In this document: positions 17,382 to 24,865 of the stretch, piece by piece
How positions within the stretch are numbered: the first letter of the stretch is position 1
How the letters are laid out: every line of letters starts with the position of its first letter
Assembly: GCF_003947455.1 (NCBI RefSeq)
Contig: NZ_QHJH01000014.1
Coordinates: 17,588-81,587, forward strand
DNA from: Streptomyces sp. WAC 04229
Lineage (GTDB): Bacteria; Actinomycetota; Actinomycetes; Streptomycetales; Streptomycetaceae
DNA length: 64,000 bases
Reading direction: 5' to 3'
Position numbers and translations under genes: made by a program
Notes under the pieces: model-generated
The model's database searches: none
Told to the model about the DNA's origin: nothing
The model's input: the letters and a program-made list of their open reading frames with translations, nothing else

Positions 17382-17888
17382 GTGGCGACAGCGAACCAGC
17401 GCGGGCAGCACCCGCACGAACGGGGGACCGGGGCCGGTCCCGAGACGAGTGACCTGCACGTCCTCGCCTCGCACCTGAGGCGGATGAACGGCGAGATCAA
17501 CCGCCTCGTGCACGGTTTCGCCGGCAGCCAAGGCCTGCACCCCACCGACGTGCAGGCGCTCGCGGCGATCCTCGACTCGCCCGAGCCCATGACCCCGGGC
17601 CGGCTGCGCGAGCACCTCGGGCTCACCTCGGGCGCGGTGACCGCGTGCGTGGACCGGCTGGAGCGCGCGGGGCACGTGCGCCGGGTCCGGGAGAGCGCCG
17701 ACCGCAGGGTCGTCCATCTGCACTACGTGCCGGACGCGCGGGCGGCGGCCCGGACGTACTTCAGGCCGCTGGCCGAGGCCGCCGCGTCGGCCCGCTCGCG
17801 CTTCGACGAGGACGAACTGACGGTCGTGGTGCGTTTCCTGGCGGCGATGAACCAGGAACTGGGTCTCGTACGGTCCGACGCCGGCTGA
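17382..17888 (+). CDS. MarR-family transcriptional regulator
   Basis: A 168-residue winged-helix regulator. LHPTDVQALAAILDSPEPMTPGRLREHLGLTSGAVTACVDRLERAGHVRRVRESADRRVVHLHY is the MarR DNA-binding core, with the DRR wing. GTG at 17382 has no ribosome-binding site. TATACG at 17368-17373 ends 8 bases before it, so the message may be leaderless. It precedes an MMPL exporter by 141 bases and is divergent from the SDR/photolyase pair. It probably controls the exporter through the palindrome at 17961-17976. Confidence 0.87.
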   Translation: MATANQRGQHPHERGTGAGPETSDLHVLASHLRRMNGEINRLVHGFAGSQGLHPTDVQALAAILDSPEPMTPGRLREHLGLTSGAVTACVDRLERAGHVRRVRESADRRVVHLHYVPDARAAARTYFRPLAEAAASARSRFDEDELTVVVRFLAAMNQELGLVRSDAG

Positions 17889-17960
17889 CCGACCGCCGTC
17901 CACCGCATCCGGAGGAGTTGCCGGGGCAGAAGACCGGTGTGTCACGAGGCCCCAAGTAGT

Positions 17961-17984
17961 TCAATCATTGAGATTGTTTATGAT
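17961..17984 (+). promoter_or_regulatory. MMPL promoter with overlapping inverted repeats (probable MarR operator)
   Basis: TCAATCATTGA (17961-17971) and CAATCATTGAGATTG (17962-17976) are two overlapping perfect inverted repeats. They lie just upstream of and against a -10-like TATGAT (17979-17984), 46 bases before the MMPL start. This AT-rich block is unlike the flanks. Operator use by the adjacent MarR protein is an inference. Confidence 0.6.
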
Positions 17985-18029
17985 CGAGTTACTTTCCTCG
18001 CCGCCGGAGACCAGGAGACCTGAAGACCG

Positions 18030-20123
18030 ATGTCCATCCCCACCCGACGCGCCCGCTGGCTCGTCCCGATCGTCCTGCTTCTGGCCTGGCTCGGCATCGG
18101 AGGAGTACTCGGCCCGTACGCCGGGAAGCTCGGCGAGGTCGCCACCAACGACCAGGCCGCCTTCCTGCCCCGCAGCGCGGAGTCCACCCGGGTCGTCGAC
18201 GCCCAGAAGGCGTTCCAGCAGGACGAGACGCTCCCGGTGATCGTCGTGTGGACCGCGGACGACGGCGGCTCCGTCACCGAGCACCGCGCGGCGGCCACCC
18301 GGTCGGTCGCCTCCGTGGAGGGTGAGCCCGGCGTCGTGGGGGCCCCGTCACCGGCGCTGCCCTCCGAGGACGGCGAGGCGCTCCAGGCCGTCGTCCAGCT
18401 GAGGCCCGACCTCGGCGAGGCGCTGCCCGACGCCCTGGAACGCGTCCAGGACGCCGTCGGGAAGGTGCCCGGCACCGAGGCGCAGCTCGCGGGACCGGCC
18501 GCCTCCCAGGCCGACCTCTCCGACGCCTTCTCCGGCATCGACGGACTGCTGCTCGGCGTCGCCCTGATCACCGTGCTGGTGATCCTGCTGCTCGTCTACC
18601 GCAGCGTCCTGCTGCCCCTGGTCATCATCCTCGGCGCGGTCTTCGCCCTCGGCCTGGCCTGCGCGATCGTGTACGCCCTCGCCGACCGCGGCGTCGTGCG
18701 CGTGGACGGGCAGGTCCAGGGCATCCTCTCCATCCTGGTCATCGGCGCCGCCACCGACTACGCGCTGCTGCTCACCGCCCGCTTCCGCGAGGAACTCGCC
18801 CGGCACCCCGACCGGTTCGGCGCCGTCCTCGCCGCGCTGCGGGCCTCCTGGGGCGCCGTCGTCGCCAGCGCGGCGACCGTCGCCCTGGGCCTGCTGGCGC
18901 TGCTGCTCAGCGACCTCACCAACAACCGCGCGCTCGGGCCCGTCGGCGCCATCGGCATCGTCTGCGCGGTGCTGAGCACGCTCACCTTCCTGCCCGCCGT
19001 GCTGGTGCTGCTCGGCCGCGCCGCCTACTGGCCGGCCAAGCCCGTCCGGACCGGCGACCCCGAAGCCGGGCACCGCCTGTGGCACCGCGTCGCCGAACGG
19101 GTGGACCGGGCCCCGCGCCGCATCTGGGCGGTCTCGCTGGCCGCGCTGATCGCCTGCGCCGCCTTCGCGCCGACCCTGACCTCCCGGGGCGTCCCGCTGG
19201 ACGAGATCTTCGTCAACGACGCGCCCTCGGTCTCCGCCCAGCAGACGCTGGCCCGGCACTTCCCGGGCGGCTCCGGCAACCCCGCCGTGATCATCGCCGA
19301 CGCCGACCGGCTCGACCCGGTCCTCACGGCCGCCCGCGACACTCGCGGCGTCGCCTCCGCCGCCCCGGTCACCGCCTCCGGCCGCCCCGGGGGCGGGGAG
19401 CCGAAGGTCGTCGACGGCCGGGTGCGGATCGACGCGACGCTCCAGGCGCCGGCCGACAGCGACGCCGCCAAGAGCGCGGTGGCCCGGCTCAGGTCCGCCG
19501 TCCACGAGGTGCCCGGCGCGGACGCCCTGGTCGGCGGGTACACCGCCCAGCAGTACGACACCCAGCGCACCGCCGAACACGACCGCACGCTCATCGTGCC
19601 CGTGGTCCTCGCCATCATCCTGGTCATCCTGATCGCCCTGCTGCGCTCGCTGCTGATGCCGGTGCTGCTGGTGGCCACGGTGGCGCTGAACTTCCTGGCC
19701 ACCCTGGGCATCTCGGCCCTCGTCTTCACCCACGTGTTCGGTTTCAGCGGCACGGACGCCTCCGTCCCGCTGTACGGGTTCGTGTTCCTGGTCGCCCTGG
19801 GCGTGGACTACAACATCTTCCTGATGTCCCGGGTGCGCCAGGAGTCGCTGCGGCACGGGGTGCGGGAGGGCATCCTGCGGGGCCTGACCGCCACCGGCGG
19901 CGTGATCACCTCCGCCGGTGTCGTCCTCGCCGCCACCTTCGCCGCGCTCGGGGTGATCCCGCTGGCCTTCCTGGTGCAGATCGCCTTCATCGTGGCCTTC
20001 GGCGTCCTGCTGGACACCCTCGTGGTGCGCTCCCTGCTGGTGCCCGCGCTCGCCCGCGACATCGGCCGCGTCGCCTGGTGGCCGAGCCGGCTCGGCCACC
20101 GCACACCGCCCGGGACGGAGTGA
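18030..20123 (+). CDS. MMPL-family (RND) membrane exporter
   Basis: A 697-residue RND transporter with two repeats. Each has one transmembrane helix, a large external loop, then a five-helix block. The first block (about 170-340) has VIGAATDYALLLTARFREEL and the second (about 525-680) has VFLVALGVDYNIFLMSRVRQE; both are the MMPL GxxxDY helices that carry proton-relay Asp/Tyr. The family exports lipids, siderophores or drugs. GGAGA lies upstream of ATG 18030. It is the likely target of the upstream MarR regulator. Confidence 0.92.
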   Translation: MSIPTRRARWLVPIVLLLAWLGIGGVLGPYAGKLGEVATNDQAAFLPRSAESTRVVDAQKAFQQDETLPVIVVWTADDGGSVTEHRAAATRSVASVEGEPGVVGAPSPALPSEDGEALQAVVQLRPDLGEALPDALERVQDAVGKVPGTEAQLAGPAASQADLSDAFSGIDGLLLGVALITVLVILLLVYRSVLLPLVIILGAVFALGLACAIVYALADRGVVRVDGQVQGILSILVIGAATDYALLLTARFREELARHPDRFGAVLAALRASWGAVVASAATVALGLLALLLSDLTNNRALGPVGAIGIVCAVLSTLTFLPAVLVLLGRAAYWPAKPVRTGDPEAGHRLWHRVAERVDRAPRRIWAVSLAALIACAAFAPTLTSRGVPLDEIFVNDAPSVSAQQTLARHFPGGSGNPAVIIADADRLDPVLTAARDTRGVASAAPVTASGRPGGGEPKVVDGRVRIDATLQAPADSDAAKSAVARLRSAVHEVPGADALVGGYTAQQYDTQRTAEHDRTLIVPVVLAIILVILIALLRSLLMPVLLVATVALNFLATLGISALVFTHVFGFSGTDASVPLYGFVFLVALGVDYNIFLMSRVRQESLRHGVREGILRGLTATGGVITSAGVVLAATFAALGVIPLAFLVQIAFIVAFGVLLDTLVVRSLLVPALARDIGRVAWWPSRLGHRTPPGTE

Positions 20124-20136
20124 CCCGGGCGGGACG

Positions 20137-20562
20137 TCACGCGCCGGGAGCCCCCGCGACGGGCCGCACCGTGCCGAGGAAGCGCCGCACCTCGATCTCG
20201 ATGACGACCCGCTCCGGGTTCTCCCGGGGCTGCCGGTAGCGGGCCGCGTAGCGGACCTCCGCGTCGCGGACCGACCCGGCGTCCTCCCGCACGGTCGCGA
20301 CGCCCTCCAGGGTGGACCAGCGTCTGCCGTCGACCTGCCCCACGGCGACGACGGCGGACCCGGCCCGCAGCACGTTGCGGGCCTTGGCGGTGCCCCGGCC
20401 GGTGATGACCCGGGCCGTGCGCGTGGTGTGGTCGTACGTCACTCCGACCGGGACCAGGTGCGGGCTCCCGTCCGCGCGCGGCGTCGACAGGAAGCACACC
20501 CGGCGCTCCCGCCAGAACCCGACGAACTCCTCGTCCGCGTCGTGCCGTTCCCCGGTGTCCAT
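20137..20562 (-). CDS. PPOX-class/F420-dependent split-barrel oxidoreductase
   Basis: A 141-residue split-barrel flavin or F420 protein of the PPOX class. FWRERRVCFLSTPRADGSPHLVPVGVTYDHTTRTARVITGRGTAKARN is the cofactor-binding core, and VRYAARYRQPRENPERVVIEIEVRRFLG is the usual C-terminal strand pair. Such proteins use F420 or FMN in mycobacteria and Streptomyces to reduce small molecules. ATG 20562 follows GGAGATCGG. It is tail-to-tail with the MMPL gene, 13 bases apart. Confidence 0.8.
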   Translation of the reverse strand: MDTGERHDADEEFVGFWRERRVCFLSTPRADGSPHLVPVGVTYDHTTRTARVITGRGTAKARNVLRAGSAVVAVGQVDGRRWSTLEGVATVREDAGSVRDAEVRYAARYRQPRENPERVVIEIEVRRFLGTVRPVAGAPGA

Positions 20563-20653
20563 CCGATCTCCTCGTCCGAGCCGCGTGTGTCCCGTCGGGA
20601 ACAGCATCGCCCGAGGCGCCGCGGCGCCGCTCGGCGGGGTGCGCGCACCGGGA

Positions 20654-20869
20654 TCAGGCGGCGGCGTCCCGTTCCGCGGGGCGCGGCGCGGCCGCCTCGG
20701 GGAGGCGGGCGGGGGCGTCCTGGCCGCGGCCGCCCGGGAGGAGTCTCAGATGGCGGCGCCGGGCGTGCCGGGCCGGGACCGGATCGGCGAAGAGCCGGTC
20801 CTCCAGATACGTCATGGTGAACAGCAGCAGCCCGACTCCGGGCAACAGCAGGACGGCAACATAAACCAC
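20654..20869 (-). CDS. Small single-pass membrane protein
   Basis: A 71-residue protein with one transmembrane helix at the N-terminus (VVYVAVLLLPGVGLLLFTMTYLEDRLF) and a basic, Pro/Ala-rich cytoplasmic tail (ARHARRRHLRLLPGG onward). GTG at 20869 has GAGGGGG about 10 bases before it. The frame is open to 21013, but that extension looks non-coding. Related small proteins are common in Streptomyces; function unknown. Confidence 0.55.
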   Translation of the reverse strand: MVYVAVLLLPGVGLLLFTMTYLEDRLFADPVPARHARRRHLRLLPGGRGQDAPARLPEAAAPRPAERDAAA

Positions 20870-21095
20870 GGCGCGGGTCCCCCTCCGCTGTGGACGACTC
20901 CCTGCGGGTTCCCCGGCGGACGCCGGTGATGGGCCGGTAACGAGTGAAGATGACGCAACTGTCGGACATAGGGGGCGAGTGACGGGAACGAGGGTGCGTG
21001 TGTCGCGACTCACCGGCCGTCATGTTCGGGCCCCGGGTGGGTAGGCGGCCCCGACGGCGGACACGTCATCCCCGAAGAACGGAGCAGTCGAGCCG

Positions 21096-22097
21096 ATGTC
21101 GCACACCTTCCCACCCACCGGCCGGGGCACGGACACGCGGTTGGCGGCCTCCTGGTCGGACTGGTTCGGCGACCACACCGAGGCGCTCATCGGGATACCC
21201 CTGCGCATCGCGCTCATCGTCGTGGTCCTCCTGGTGCTGCGCGCGGTGGCCAAGCGGGCCATCACCCGGGTCGTCCAGCGGGTCCTGGAACCACCGGCGG
21301 GCGAGGCCGAGCGCAGCAGGCCACGCAGGTCCGGCCGGGGTGCCGCCGTCCTGCACCGCGACCGGTCCCGGGCGCGGCAACGCCGCGAACAGCGGGCCCG
21401 CACCATCGGCTCGGTGCTCAGCAGCGTCGTGACCATCGTGCTGTTCATGGTCGGCGTGGCCATGGTGCTCGACCAGGTCGGCATCGCGCTCGGTCCGCTG
21501 CTCGCCAGCGCCGGAGTGGTCGGCCTGGCGATCGGTTTCGGCGCGCAGAGCCTCGTCGCCGACTACCTGTCCGGCCTGCTCATCATGGTCGAGGACCAGT
21601 ACGGCGTCGGCGACTCCGTCGACCTCGGGGAGGCCATCGGCGAGGTCGAGCACGTCGGCCTGCGGCTGACCCACGTGCGCGACCTCAACGGCGGTCTGTG
21701 GCACATCCGCAACGGCGAGATCCTGCGGGTCCGCAACGACAGTCAGGAGTGGGCGCGGGCCGTCCTGGACGTCGCCGTCGCCCACGACGCGAACCTCGAC
21801 ACGGTCTACCGCGTGCTGGAGGACACCGGCCGCGCGCTGCGCGAGGAACCGGAGTTCGCCGACGTCCTGCTGGAGGACCCCGCCGTGTGGGGCGTGCAGT
21901 CCCTGGACGCCGAGGGCGTGCTGGTGCGCCTCGCGGTCAGGACCGAGCCGCTCCAGCAGTGGGGCGTCACCCGCGAACTGCGCCGCCGGGTCAAGGACGC
22001 GCTGGACAACGCGGGCATCGAGACCCCCTTCCCTCGGCGGACCGTGTGGCTGCGCACCGACCCGTCGGACGCCGAGGCGGACGCGCTCACCCGCTGA
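21096..22097 (+). CDS. Small-conductance mechanosensitive channel (MscS family)
   Basis: A 333-residue channel. There is one N-terminal helix near 31-50, a basic cytoplasmic loop (residues about 65-105, with RSRARQRREQRARTIG), a second helix, and the pore helix LASAGVVGLAIGFGAQSLVADYLSGLLIMVEDQYGVGDSVD. This is followed by the beta domain (LRLTHVRDLNGGLWHIRNGEI) and the MscS alpha/beta C-terminal domain. It should open under membrane tension to relieve osmotic shock. It is monocistronic. Confidence 0.93.
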   Translation: MSHTFPPTGRGTDTRLAASWSDWFGDHTEALIGIPLRIALIVVVLLVLRAVAKRAITRVVQRVLEPPAGEAERSRPRRSGRGAAVLHRDRSRARQRREQRARTIGSVLSSVVTIVLFMVGVAMVLDQVGIALGPLLASAGVVGLAIGFGAQSLVADYLSGLLIMVEDQYGVGDSVDLGEAIGEVEHVGLRLTHVRDLNGGLWHIRNGEILRVRNDSQEWARAVLDVAVAHDANLDTVYRVLEDTGRALREEPEFADVLLEDPAVWGVQSLDAEGVLVRLAVRTEPLQQWGVTRELRRRVKDALDNAGIETPFPRRTVWLRTDPSDAEADALTR

Positions 22098-22233
22098 CAC
22101 GCGAGGGCCGGAATTTGCCGGTCCGGCAAACACCTTTGGCGTCGCCGGTGCGGCCGGTGCAGCCTGCGTACGGGCGCGTGCACACGGCGCGCCCCGTGTC
22201 GCAGACGCGTCCGAACGCCGCCCAGGAGGCACC

Positions 22234-22869
22234 ATGACCGACCTGCCCCTCCCCGCCCCCGCCGCGGAGTTCTGGGAGGCCCGCTACCGCGACACCGACC
22301 GGGTCTGGAGCGGCCGCCCCAACGGCCTGCTGGTGCGCGAGGCGAGCAGCCTCACACCCGGGACCGCGCTGGACCTCGGCTGCGGTGAGGGCGCTGACGC
22401 CGTGTGGCTGGCCGCCCGCGGCTGGCGGGTCACCGGCGTGGACATCTCCGGCACCGCTCTCGAACGCGCCGCCGGGCACGCGGCCGAGGCCGGGGTGGGC
22501 GACCGGGTCGCCTGGGAACGCCACGAGCTGGGACTCTCCTTCCCCGAGGGCGCGTTCGACCTGGTCAACGCGCAGTACCTGCAGTCCCCGGTCGCCTTCG
22601 ACCAGCGGGCGGTACTGGACGCCGCGGCGCGGGCCGTGGCGCACGGCGGCACGCTGTTGGTCGTGATGCACGCCGGCTGGCCCTCCTGGCAGACCGAGCC
22701 GCCCTTCGACGCGGTCTTCCCCACCCTGGACGGGGTCCTCGCCGAACTCGCCCTGCCGGACGGCGAGTGGACCGTCGTGACCGCGGAGACCGTCCGCCGT
22801 CCGAGCGTCTCACCGGAGGGTGCCGAGGGCTTCCGCGAGGACAACGTGTGGCGCCTGCGCCGGGCGTGA
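22234..22869 (+). CDS. Class I SAM-dependent methyltransferase (TehB-like)
   Basis: A 211-residue Rossmann methyltransferase. EFWEARYRDTDRVWSGRPN leads into motif I, ALDLGCGEGADAVWLAARG, then VTGVDISGTALERA and FDLVNAQYLQSP. It is close to the small TehB/thiopurine-type enzymes common as housekeeping genes in Streptomyces. AGGAGG lies before ATG 22234. It points toward the peptide operon, but a separate AT-rich promoter lies between them, so it is probably independent. Confidence 0.85.
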   Translation: MTDLPLPAPAAEFWEARYRDTDRVWSGRPNGLLVREASSLTPGTALDLGCGEGADAVWLAARGWRVTGVDISGTALERAAGHAAEAGVGDRVAWERHELGLSFPEGAFDLVNAQYLQSPVAFDQRAVLDAAARAVAHGGTLLVVMHAGWPSWQTEPPFDAVFPTLDGVLAELALPDGEWTVVTAETVRRPSVSPEGAEGFREDNVWRLRRA

Positions 22870-22897
22870 GAGCCCCGGCGCGCCTCGTATGTCGCTT

Positions 22898-22972
22898 TTG
22901 TTGAAGAAGTTATCTTCTGAGAATTTTGAGAAGAGAGGCATGTTTTGGGACTCACCGGACACCCTTGGGTGT
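22898..22972 (+). promoter_or_regulatory. AT-rich promoter region of the peptide operon with inverted repeats
   Basis: This stretch is strikingly AT-rich compared with its neighbours. AGAAGTTATCTTCT (22905-22918) is a perfect 5-4-5 inverted repeat, and a third AGAAG half-site at 22929-22933 pairs with the same CTTCT. Further down, ACACCCTTGGGTGT (22959-22972) is a 6-2-6 palindrome. The peptide ATG is at 23007. TTGAAG at 22901 could serve as a -35, but I cannot fix the -10. The repeats look like operator sites; the regulator is not in the operon. Confidence 0.5.
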
Positions 22973-23006
22973 GAAGGCCATTTGGCTACCAGAGGGAGAT
23001 GGTGAA

Positions 23007-23195
23007 ATGCCTTCCAAGGACAAGGTGCTCGAGGAAGTCACCCGCACCGAGAACATCGAGATCGACGCGGTACTCGACCCCGCCGAGGCTGACGGAGTCT
23101 TCCGTGACAGCCGCGAGTGCGCCGCGCTCGCCCTCCAGTCCGGAGGTGGCAGCCTGCTGCTTTCGCCGCCGGCCCCGCGCCCGAAGAAGGGTTGA
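23007..23195 (+). CDS. 62-residue peptide, candidate precursor of a modified peptide
   Basis: ATG 23007 follows GAGGGAG at a normal distance. The first 37 residues are charged and acidic with an amphipathic character (KVLEEVTRTENIEIDAVLDP and on to FRDSRE). The rest changes abruptly: CAALALQSGGGSLLL, then SPPAPRPKKG. There is no signal peptide and one cysteine (C38). An acidic leader-like half, a glycine spacer and a short distinct tail resemble RiPP precursors. It is the first gene of a five-gene run and ends 21 bases before the next ATG. No known family is recognised. It could also be a small structural or regulatory protein. Confidence 0.6.
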   Translation: MPSKDKVLEEVTRTENIEIDAVLDPAEADGVFRDSRECAALALQSGGGSLLLSPPAPRPKKG

Positions 23196-23216
23196 CGGAC
23201 CGACGGGAGCAGTGAA

Positions 23217-23924
23217 ATGGAGCAGTCGAGCACGTCGGCCCTCCTGCAGGGCGCGGTGCTGGACCTCGCTTCCGACGTGGTCTCCGCTCTTCGGAGCGGA
23301 GACCACGTGCGAGCGGGCAGCACCCTGACGACCGGCGGCGCCGGTGAGGGCGTCGCGCGTGCGGCGGTGCGCGTTCTGGGCGCCGACACGCTGTTGCCCG
23401 CCGCCCTCCTGCGCGTTCCGCCCGACCCCGGGCAACTCGCGGTGTTCAAGGACGCCGTCACGGCCCATCCGCCGCGTCCCGACGCGGCCCCCACCGTCGT
23501 ATGGAGCCACTGGGCCATGGCCCGTGCCCTGCGCCGGCTCGACCAGACGCCGCCCGGTCCGACCGCCGGCGAGCCGGGTGCGGAACCCGGCACCGGCTGG
23601 CTCGACGAGGCCGGCTGGCAGGTGCTGACCCATCAGCTCGCGGTCCTCGCGCCGCTCGCGCTGCCCGGCGAGGAGTGCGCGGTGACCCGCCTGGCCCGGC
23701 GCCGCCCGGTGGACGTGGCCCGCGGTTTCGTCCGGGCGGTGCGCCGCCGGGACTGGCAGCAGGCGGCCGGAGCCGGACGCTGGCTCACCCTCCTGGACGG
23801 GGTGCCGGAGAGCCTGGGCCTCGAAGCGGGACTCGACTTCGTACGCCTGATGGGCGGCTCGGACCCCAGGGTGGCGCTCCAGCTGGAGGCGGCGCGGCTG
23901 ATGCCCGCCGGAGTCCTCCTGTGA
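23217..23924 (+). CDS. Uncharacterised protein of the peptide operon
   Basis: A 235-residue, mostly helical, Ala/Arg-rich soluble protein with no signal peptide or membrane helix. Segments include AVLDLASDVVSALRSGDHVRAGSTL, LAVFKDAVTAH, VVWSHWAMARALRRLDQ and VDVARGFVRAVRRRDWQQAAGAGRWL. No catalytic motif is visible. Its stop overlaps the GTG of the following gene (GTGA, 23921-23924), so the two are made together. The tail (GGSDPRVALQLEAARLMPAGVLL) is consistent with helical repeats. I do not recognise a family. Confidence 0.7.
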   Translation: MEQSSTSALLQGAVLDLASDVVSALRSGDHVRAGSTLTTGGAGEGVARAAVRVLGADTLLPAALLRVPPDPGQLAVFKDAVTAHPPRPDAAPTVVWSHWAMARALRRLDQTPPGPTAGEPGAEPGTGWLDEAGWQVLTHQLAVLAPLALPGEECAVTRLARRRPVDVARGFVRAVRRRDWQQAAGAGRWLTLLDGVPESLGLEAGLDFVRLMGGSDPRVALQLEAARLMPAGVLL

Positions 23925-24865
23925 GCGTCCGGGGCGTCGAGGAGGCGGCCCTGGACTGGGTGTGGGACCACCGCGACCGCTTCGCGCTCGGCGAGGACGC
24001 GCTCGCGGCGGAGGGCCAGGTCAACCGGACCTGGAAACCGCTGGGCGAACTCACCCGGGTCTGCGCCTCCGTGTCCCTGTGCACCCCGCCGTCGGACCCG
24101 CTGCACGGCCGGGTGTCCGACCTGCTGGACTTCGCCTGGCAGCAGACCCACCGGGGCGAGCTGTTCCCGCTGATGCAGTCGCTGGAGCCGTTCGCCACCT
24201 ACCCGTTGGAGGTGTACGCCGCCTTCGCCTCGGCCGGATTCCGCCACCCGGGCTACGAGGCGTCCGCCGCGGTGGTGGCCCGTACCCGCGGCTGGCGGCT
24301 GACCGAGCAGTACCCCACCCGGCGGCTCGGCGTGCTGGAGGCCGAGCGGCACAGCGGCATCCACCCGCACGGGCGGCTCCCGCAGGCGCTGGGCCGGACC
24401 TGGCTGGGCGGCCTGCCCGAGCCGTGGACCTTCGAACGGGCGGCCGGCTACGCGCTCACCCACGTCGTCTTCCACCTCACCGACTGGGGACGCAGTGCCC
24501 AGGGCGTGCCACCCGATCTCGCCGACTACCTGGCGCACTGGCTGCCGCCCTGGCTCGACACCTGCCTGGAGGCCCGGATGTGGGACCTGAGCTGCGAACT
24601 GCTGGCCGTCGCCGCCAGCCTGCCGCACCCGCCGGAGCCGGCCGTCCTGGAGGACGCCTGGCCGCGCGTCGCGGCCGCCCAGGACACGTCCGGCGCGATA
24701 CCCGAGGAGGGCGCCCTGCAGGACGCCGCCGGGGAGCGCGCGGGAACCGACCCCTACGACTTCACGGACTGCTACCACTCCACTTTGATGGCCGTGTTCG
24801 CGGCCGCCCTCACCACCGCACGGCTGCCGGACACGGACCACGCCGGACAAGGAGTGCCGGGATGA
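23921..24865 (+). CDS. DUF6895-like protein, paralogue 1
   Basis: A 314-residue soluble helical protein, clearly paralogous to the next gene: both share LxWxWxHRDxFxL near the start, KPxGEL, EPFxxxPxEVY, PTRRLG, TWLxGxPEPWT, THxVFHLTDWG (T180-G190 here) and a C-terminal YHxTLxAxFA (H286). The helical pattern with a conserved His/Asp set suggests an alpha/alpha-toroid-type fold, as in LanC or terpene-cyclase-like proteins; that is inference. I tentatively place it in DUF6895. GTG start overlaps the previous stop, and its own stop overlaps the next ATG. Two extra cysteines (ELSCEL region and TDCYH) are absent from its paralogue. Confidence 0.7.
   Translation: MSVRGVEEAALDWVWDHRDRFALGEDALAAEGQVNRTWKPLGELTRVCASVSLCTPPSDPLHGRVSDLLDFAWQQTHRGELFPLMQSLEPFATYPLEVYAAFASAGFRHPGYEASAAVVARTRGWRLTEQYPTRRLGVLEAERHSGIHPHGRLPQALGRTWLGGLPEPWTFERAAGYALTHVVFHLTDWGRSAQGVPPDLADYLAHWLPPWLDTCLEARMWDLSCELLAVAASLPHPPEPAVLEDAWPRVAAAQDTSGAIPEEGALQDAAGERAGTDPYDFTDCYHSTLMAVFAAALTTARLPDTDHAGQGVPG

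Noticed and set aside
22234..22869. The methyltransferase as a maturation enzyme of the peptide
   Set aside because: It resembles common TehB-like housekeeping enzymes and is separated from the peptide gene by an AT-rich promoter. The case cannot be excluded but is weak.
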